Source of the DNA: Oscillospiraceae bacterium
Lineage (GTDB): Bacteria > Bacillota > Clostridia > Oscillospirales > Oscillospiraceae
NCBI GenBank assembly: GCA_020025275.1
Contig: JAHHSI010000007.1
Location: 34,915 to 98,914, forward strand
Direction of reading: 5' to 3'
Length of the DNA: 64,000 bases
Positions 56,958 through 64,000 of the stretch are shown in pieces. The position numbers were made by a program, and so were the translations under genes. Within the stretch, counting starts at the first letter, position 1. Every line of letters begins with the position of its first letter. The notes beneath the pieces were generated by a model, which ran no database searches, was not told the origin of the DNA, and saw only the letters and a list, made by a program, of their open reading frames with translations.

Positions 56958-58244
56958 ATGAACTCATATCATTACTTGTTGGAATTAGCGCTGATTTTGT
57001 TTTTTACGAAGGCTCTGGGTATTGTGACAAAGAAATTTGCCATGCCGCAGGTGGTGGGCGCGCTGCTGGCCGGCCTGCTGATGGGGCCTGCTGTATTCGG
57101 CGTACTCCATGAAACGGAGCTGCTCAATGCACTGGCGGAGCTGGGAGTGATCGTCCTGATGTTCCACGCAGGCATGGAGACGGATTTGGATGAGCTGAAG
57201 CGCTCTGGCAAGGCGGCGTTTGTGATCGCCCTCATCGGCGTGCTGATCCCTTTGGCTGCTGGCTTTTTCCTGGCCGACTGGTTTGCTCCCGGCCGACTGC
57301 TGGAAAACCTGTTTTTGGGTCTGGTCCTCACGGCCACCTCAGTGAGCATCACGGTGGAGACGCTGCAGGAACTGGGGAAGCTGTCCACCCGCTCCGGCAA
57401 TGCCATTCTGGGGGCGGCGCTGATCGACGACGTTCTCGGCATTGTGGCGCTGACCATGATCACCAGTGCATCGGGGCAGGGGGCGTCCGTGGGGCCGGTC
57501 CTGCTGAAAATTGCCGCCTTTTTTGTCATCAGCTTCCTCTTCGGTGCCCTGGCCTGTCGGGGATTCAACTGGTGGTTCTCCCGCTATGATCGGGACAAGA
57601 AACGCTTTGTGATCGTAGCACTGTCGATGTGCCTACTCTATGCTTATATTGCAGAAGATTTTTTTGGCGTGGCCGATATTACCGGCGCCTATATTGCCGG
57701 TGTGATTTTTGCCAAGACGCCCCGCGTGGCCTATCTGCAGTATCGGTTTGAAACGCTGTCGTATATGCTGCTCTCCCCCGTCTTTTTTGCCAGTATCGGC
57801 TTGAAGGTGGATTTCCAGAACCTGAACGGAACGATGCTGATCTTCGCCATCCTCCTTCTGGTGGTGGCCATCCTGAGCAAGGTGGTTGGCTGCGGCGTGG
57901 GTGCGAAGCTCTGCGGCTATTCCACGCAGGAGTCCATCCGCATCGGCTGCGGCATGGTCTCACGTGGTGAAGTGGCCCTGATCGTGGCCAATAAAGGCAT
58001 TGCCAGCGGCCTGATGAACCCTGACTTTTTGGCACCGGTGGTGCTGGTCGTTATTGCCACCACCATTCTGACCCCCATTTTCCTTAAGCTGGCCTACCGC
58101 GGCGGAGAAGCCCACAAGGAAAAGCTGGAGGAGAGCCGCCTGCTGGACCGCATCGAGGATGTCAAGCAGCTGGATATCTACAGCCAGAATGTGCTGGAAC
58201 TGCATGAAAAACTGCGCAAGGATACGGATAAGGAGACCAAGTAA
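56958..58244 (+). CDS. CPA2-type cation:proton antiporter (KefB-like membrane domain)
   Basis: 428 residues with about 12 membrane helices and a short soluble tail rich in Glu and Lys. Signature segments are PQVVGALLAGLLMGP, IVLMFHAGMETDLDELK, LTATSVSITVETLQELGKL, GAALIDDVLGIVAL (the ion-binding Asp pair) and RGEVALIVANKG. It lacks the Rossmann TrkA-N domain of full Kef channels, so it is probably a Na+ or K+/H+ exchanger. The ATG at 56958 (GAGGCGG upstream) is chosen over a 90-residue extension through the promoter. Confidence 0.9.
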   Translation: MNSYHYLLELALILFFTKALGIVTKKFAMPQVVGALLAGLLMGPAVFGVLHETELLNALAELGVIVLMFHAGMETDLDELKRSGKAAFVIALIGVLIPLAAGFFLADWFAPGRLLENLFLGLVLTATSVSITVETLQELGKLSTRSGNAILGAALIDDVLGIVALTMITSASGQGASVGPVLLKIAAFFVISFLFGALACRGFNWWFSRYDRDKKRFVIVALSMCLLYAYIAEDFFGVADITGAYIAGVIFAKTPRVAYLQYRFETLSYMLLSPVFFASIGLKVDFQNLNGTMLIFAILLLVVAILSKVVGCGVGAKLCGYSTQESIRIGCGMVSRGEVALIVANKGIASGLMNPDFLAPVVLVVIATTILTPIFLKLAYRGGEAHKEKLEESRLLDRIEDVKQLDIYSQNVLELHEKLRKDTDKETK

Positions 58245-58292
58245 CAAGGCACAAAGCCCCGCTGCCGGTCCACGTCGATCCCGCGACGAGCC

Positions 58293-58328
58293 ATCCCCGG
58301 ATGCCATCATGGCGTCCGGGGATTTTTC
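58293..58328 (+). terminator. Terminator of the antiporter gene
   Basis: Arms atccccggatgcc / ggcgtccggggat (one G-U) with an ATCAT loop and five T. Confidence 0.9.
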
Positions 58329-58426
58329 ATCACAGGTGTGCAGGGGCAGGTGTGGCGGGCACAGGGAGCGGCAGGAGCAGGGGCCGTGGGCCGGCCGATG
58401 GGGGAGAGCGAGAAAATTGATGGGAT

Positions 58427-58481
58427 TTTACACAGATTTAACATGAGACGGTTTCTCATTTAATGTTCTTCCGGGTATGAT
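58427..58481 (+). promoter_or_regulatory. Likely Pho box and weak promoter of the Na+/phosphate cotransporter
   Basis: TTTACA (58427-58432) and TTAACA (58438-58443) are direct repeats 11 bp apart with 5 bp between, matching the TT(A/T/C)ACA-N5-TT(A/T/C)ACA pattern known for Gram-positive PhoP/PhoB sites. Just downstream lies TTCTCA (58453-58458), 17 bp, TATGAT (58476-58481), a promoter with a poor -35 as expected for an activated gene. A small hairpin (atgaga/tctcat, 58443-58459) overlaps. Confidence 0.6.
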
Positions 58482-58525
58482 GAAGCTACAGAAAAATGTG
58501 TTTTTGGAAGGAGATCAAATACGGT

Positions 58526-60277
58526 ATGGATTTTTTTGATCTGTTGACATTGATCGGCGGCCTGAGCCTGTTCCTCTTTGGTATGAACCAGATGGGGAGT
58601 GCATTGGAGCGCCGCGCCGGCGAAGGACTCAAGACGATGCTGAGCCGGCTGACCACGGGCAAGATGACGGGCTTCCTCACCGGCCTTGCGGTGACGGCTG
58701 TGATCCAGTCCTCCTCGGCCACCACGGTCATGGTGGTGGGCTTCGTCAACTCCGGCCTGATGACGCTCTCGCAGTCCATCAATGTGATCATGGGGGCCAA
58801 TGTGGGCACCACGGTGACGGCGTGGCTCATCAGTCTGACCGGCATCGATGGCGGCAGCTTCTGGCTGGAGATGCTCAAGCCCACCTCGTTTACGCCCATT
58901 TTGGCCCTCATCGGTATCATTCTGCAAATGGCGGGAAAGACCAGCCAGAAGAAGGATACCGGTATGATCCTACTGGGCTTTTCGGTGCTGATGTTCGGGA
59001 TGGATACCATGTCCGGTGCCGTGGCGGGTCTGCGGGACGTGCCGGCATTCCGGGAGATCCTGCTGCTCTTTACCAACCCCATTCTCGGCGTACTGGCCGG
59101 AGCATTGCTGACGGCCATCATCCAGTCCTCCTCGGCCTCGGTGGGAATCCTGCAGGCGCTGGCTTCCACGGGACAGGTGACCTATGGCGCGGCAGTGCCC
59201 ATCATCATGGGACAGAATATCGGAACCTGTGTCACGGCGCTGCTGTCCTCTCTGGGAACCAACCGCAACGCACGCCGTGCCGCTACGGTGCATCTGAGTT
59301 TTAACATCATCGGCACCACCGTGTGGCTGCTTGTATTTGAAATTGCCAAGTCTGTGGTGGAGATGCCTTTCCTGTCGGGGAACATCGATCAGGTGGGAAT
59401 CGCCGTTGTCCACTCTATCTTCAATATCCTCTGTACGGCGCTGCTGCTGCCCATGACCGGCCTTCTGGAAAAGCTGGCGATGCGGATCATTCCCGAGCCC
59501 GCCACCAAGGAGCATACGGAGGAGTTGGACGAGCGCCTGATGGCCGCACCGGCTCTGGCCATGGAGCGCTGCCGCGTGGTTACGGAGACGATGGCCCATA
59601 TCTCGGTGGATGCTCTGCGCCATGCCATGCAGGAGCTGAGCGACCACGACAAGCAGCGGGCGGAGTCCATCCGCACCGGCGAGAGCGATGTGGACCACTA
59701 TGAGGACATTCTGGGGACGTATCTGGTGAAGCTGTCGGCCATGCCGCTGAACGATCAGGACAATTTGACGTGTGCCGAGCTGCTGCACATCATCGGTGAC
59801 TTTGAACGGATCTCAGACCATGCGGTGAACCTGTTGGAGTCTGCCACGGAGATGCGCCACAAAGGGATGCCGCTTTCGGAGGGGGCGCAGTGGGAAATGG
59901 AGCACCTGTCGGCCGCCATCAACGAGATCATGGATCTGACCATGAAGGCCTTTGTGGATGACGACATGGACGCGGCCGCCCACGTGGAGCCGCTGGAAGA
60001 AGTGGTGGACACCCTGAAAGAGCAGATGCGCTCCCGGCATATCCTGCGCTTGCAGCGGGGCGAGTGCTCCATTGAAGCCGGGTTCATCTGGTCAGACATC
60101 CTCACCAACTTGGAGCGGGTGGCCGATCACTGCTCCAACATCGCCGGGTGCGTGCTGGAGATGCGCTATCAGCGGATGAACGTGCACGACTATCTGGGCA
60201 TGGTCCGCAGCGACAGCACCGATTTTGCAGAAAACTATCGCAGCTACGCAAAGAAATATTCGCTGAATAAGGAGTGA
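58526..60277 (+). CDS. Na+/phosphate cotransporter with C-terminal PhoU domain
   Basis: 583 residues. Two NptA-type repeats carry the QSSSA motifs (IQSSSATTVMVVGFVNSG near residue 60 and IQSSSASVGILQALASTG near 200), followed by a PhoU-like helical domain (~330-560: DFERISDHAVNLLES and NLERVADHCSNIAG, the metal-binding E/D repeats). It takes up phosphate with Na+, and the PhoU part probably senses or limits it. The ATG at 58526 has AAGGAG upstream. A likely Pho box lies 83 bp before the start. Confidence 0.93.
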   Translation: MDFFDLLTLIGGLSLFLFGMNQMGSALERRAGEGLKTMLSRLTTGKMTGFLTGLAVTAVIQSSSATTVMVVGFVNSGLMTLSQSINVIMGANVGTTVTAWLISLTGIDGGSFWLEMLKPTSFTPILALIGIILQMAGKTSQKKDTGMILLGFSVLMFGMDTMSGAVAGLRDVPAFREILLLFTNPILGVLAGALLTAIIQSSSASVGILQALASTGQVTYGAAVPIIMGQNIGTCVTALLSSLGTNRNARRAATVHLSFNIIGTTVWLLVFEIAKSVVEMPFLSGNIDQVGIAVVHSIFNILCTALLLPMTGLLEKLAMRIIPEPATKEHTEELDERLMAAPALAMERCRVVTETMAHISVDALRHAMQELSDHDKQRAESIRTGESDVDHYEDILGTYLVKLSAMPLNDQDNLTCAELLHIIGDFERISDHAVNLLESATEMRHKGMPLSEGAQWEMEHLSAAINEIMDLTMKAFVDDDMDAAAHVEPLEEVVDTLKEQMRSRHILRLQRGECSIEAGFIWSDILTNLERVADHCSNIAGCVLEMRYQRMNVHDYLGMVRSDSTDFAENYRSYAKKYSLNKE

Positions 60278-60362
60278 GTACCGGCGGCGAACGCCCGGAC
60301 TTGCCAAAAAAAGGCGACTCGTTTATAATATCAGAGAAATATGTCTATATTGAGGAGCTGCT

Positions 60363-60845
60363 ATGTTTGCAAAGCATTGTTTGATCGTATTTTTGGTTTC
60401 CATGGTTCCGCTCATTGAGCTGCGCGGGGCCATCCCGTACGGCATGGTCTTCGGCCTGCCGCTGTGGGTCACATATCTCATCGCCATTGTGGGCAATATG
60501 CTGCCGGTGCCGCTGATCTATCTCTTTGCCCGCCGAATCCTGGAATGGGGGCAGGACAAGCCTTTTATCGGGAAATTTTTTTGCTTCTGTCTGAAAAAGG
60601 GACAGCTCGGCGGAGAAAAGCTGCAGGCCAAGGCCGGCCGCGGGCTCTACTGGGCCCTGATGCTGTTCGTAGGTATCCCGCTGCCGGGGACCGGCGCATG
60701 GACCGGGACACTGGCGGCCAGCCTTTTGAAGATGGACTTCAAAAAGAGTGTGCTGGCCTGCATGGGCGGTGTACTGCTGGCAGGCTGCATCATGGGGGTC
60801 CTCAGCCAGATTGGCGTCTCTGCCTTTGGTACCATCGGCGGGTGA
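60363..60845 (+). CDS. Small multidrug export (COG2426-type) membrane protein
   Basis: 160 residues with about four membrane helices. MVPLIELRGAIPYGMVFGLP near the start and VGIPLPGTGAWTGTLAASLL in the second half are the two re-entrant-like motifs of the Sm_multidrug_ex family, related to DedA-type proteins. Function is only assumed to be export. GAGGAG precedes the ATG. It lies alone between two terminators or promoters. Confidence 0.85.
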   Translation: MFAKHCLIVFLVSMVPLIELRGAIPYGMVFGLPLWVTYLIAIVGNMLPVPLIYLFARRILEWGQDKPFIGKFFCFCLKKGQLGGEKLQAKAGRGLYWALMLFVGIPLPGTGAWTGTLAASLLKMDFKKSVLACMGGVLLAGCIMGVLSQIGVSAFGTIGG

Positions 60846-60865
60846 GAGACAAACACATCCACACA

Positions 60866-60910
60866 AGAAGTGCCTTTTCCCTGCGGGAAGAGGCACTTCT
60901 TTGCTTTTGG
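60866..60910 (+). terminator. Terminator after the export gene
   Basis: Outer arms agaagtgcc / ggcacttct with inner ttccc/gggaa and a T-rich tail. The remaining sequence to 61035 holds no gene that I can support. Confidence 0.78.
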
Positions 60911-61035
60911 TCAATTCTGCGGGGTTGCCTAAAGGGGGCTTGCATCCGCTGCGGGAAGAGGGTATCATATGAGCCACACAGGGCAGGCGATGCGGCAGAC
61001 CGTAAATTTTTTCGGAAACTGTTGCATTTGCTATA

Positions 61036-61064
61036 TTGTGTATATATCTAAATGAGGGTATAAT
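61036..61064 (+). promoter_or_regulatory. Promoter of the V-type ATPase operon
   Basis: TTGTGT (61036-61041), 17 bp, TATAAT (61059-61064), 84 bp before the first ATG. Confidence 0.65.
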
Positions 61065-61147
61065 ATTTATATGTTATTTTGCGATGCACTCTGGTAAAGC
61101 GTAAAATGCATGGAATTGTTATATCATCACAGAAAGGCGGTGACAGG

Positions 61148-61462
61148 ATGTATCTGGATACGGTGAAAAAGGTAACAGACGTAGAAAGCGAAGTGGAGCA
61201 GCAGAAGACTGCGGCGCGAGCCCAGGTACAGCAGCAGCTGGCAGATGCGGAAAAAGCAGGCAAGGCGTTGCTGGAGGAGGCTCGCCGCAAAGCTCGCAGT
61301 GAAAGCGGGGCACGCCTTCAGGAGACGGAGCAGCAGGCCGCACAGCGGCGGGAAGAGACGCTTCGTGCCGCCCAAGAAGAGCAGCAGACGCTGCGCAGCA
61401 TGGCTGAAAGCCGCATGGCCCGTGCGGCAGAAGAAATCGTCAGAAGGGTGGTTGATCGGTAA
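61148..61462 (+). CDS. V-type ATPase coiled-coil stalk subunit (G/H-like)
   Basis: 104 residues, almost wholly a charged coiled coil rich in Ala, Glu, Gln and Arg (VESEVEQQKTAARAQVQQQ, then EARRKARSESGARLQETEQQ). This is the stalk subunit that pairs with subunit E in archaeal-type/V-type ATPases. The ATG at 61148 with GGCGGTGA before it is preferred to an upstream frame extension. It is the first gene of the operon and directly precedes subunit I. Confidence 0.8.
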   Translation: MYLDTVKKVTDVESEVEQQKTAARAQVQQQLADAEKAGKALLEEARRKARSESGARLQETEQQAAQRREETLRAAQEEQQTLRSMAESRMARAAEEIVRRVVDR

Positions 61463-63914
<2,452 letters not shown>

Positions 63915-63928
63915 TCGGGAGTGATCCA

Positions 63929-64000
63929 ATGAAGGGACTTGAAAGAATTACCGACCGCATCCGCGCCGATGCCGCGGCGGAGATCGAGTCCATCCGCGCT
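63929..64000 (+). CDS. V-type ATP synthase subunit E, N-terminal fragment
   Basis: Only the first 24 codons are inside the window (MKGLERITDRIRADAAAEIE, then SIRA). Position after subunit K and the charged helical start identify the peripheral stalk subunit E. GGGAGTGA precedes the ATG. The gene continues past the end. Confidence 0.75.
   Translation, partial: MKGLERITDRIRADAAAEIESIRA

Overview
The window looks like chromosome from a Gram-positive, low-to-mid GC anaerobic gut Firmicute, most likely Clostridia of the Oscillospiraceae/Ruminococcaceae type. The reasons are near-universal AGGAGG-type ribosome binding sites, LPXTG sortase substrates, lipoprotein signals, a V-type ATPase, a Na+/phosphate cotransporter, encoded CCA tails on the tRNAs, and no outer-membrane genes. 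Genus is inference only.

Layout. (1) 1-6438: end of a LarA-family racemase/epimerase, then a GntR regulator divergent from a six-gene operon. That operon has a polar-amino-acid-type ABC transporter (ATPase, lipoprotein, permease) wrapped around a bicupin and two TIM-barrel sugar isomerases/epimerases. Promoters and repeated ATATATCA operators are visible for both directions. (2) 6623-9819: YitT-type membrane protein with a textbook MerR-activated promoter, its divergent MerR/GyrI regulator, and a MATE exporter with a terminator at the very start of its transcript. (3) 9894-10346: an apparently free-standing structured RNA of about 410 nt. (4) 10482-13341: OPT peptide transporter, a PqqD-like protein and a small membrane protein. 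(5) 13565-18310: a 1581-residue LPETG surface protein.

(6) 18826-49416: a 30.6-kb integrative and conjugative element (ICE) in the 3' end of a tRNA-Ser(GCT) gene, bounded by a 25-bp direct repeat. It carries an integrase, ParA and two ParB paralogues, a Fic protein, a surface cassette (lipoprotein, Cna-B adhesin, pilin, class C sortase), an ArdC/Toprim polyvalent protein, a relaxosome protein, MobP relaxase, SSB, a VirD4/VirB type IV secretion system, an M23 hydrolase, a wHTH protein, two RelBE-like toxin-antitoxin pairs and a second Fic toxin. The tRNA gene stayed whole at the right end, while its original terminator was left 30 kb away at the left end. The most unusual signal is inside parB1: six palindromes at an exact 48-bp period, in reading frame, with compensating arm changes. 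A sister palindrome sits at the matching place in parB2. They are candidate partition centromeres embedded in the gene of their own binding protein.

(7) 49394-50392: two tRNA-Ser genes, a tRNA-Pro and a second candidate small RNA. (8) 50312-52851: two tiny conserved proteins and a heavy-metal P-type ATPase. (9) 53187-60845: a small hypothetical protein, a PhoB/PhoR-type two-component pair with an HD phosphohydrolase, a CPA2 antiporter, and a Na+/phosphate cotransporter with PhoU domain preceded by a likely Pho box, then a small export protein. (10) 61036-64000: the start of a V-type ATPase operon (coiled-coil subunit, I, K, E), cut by the window end.
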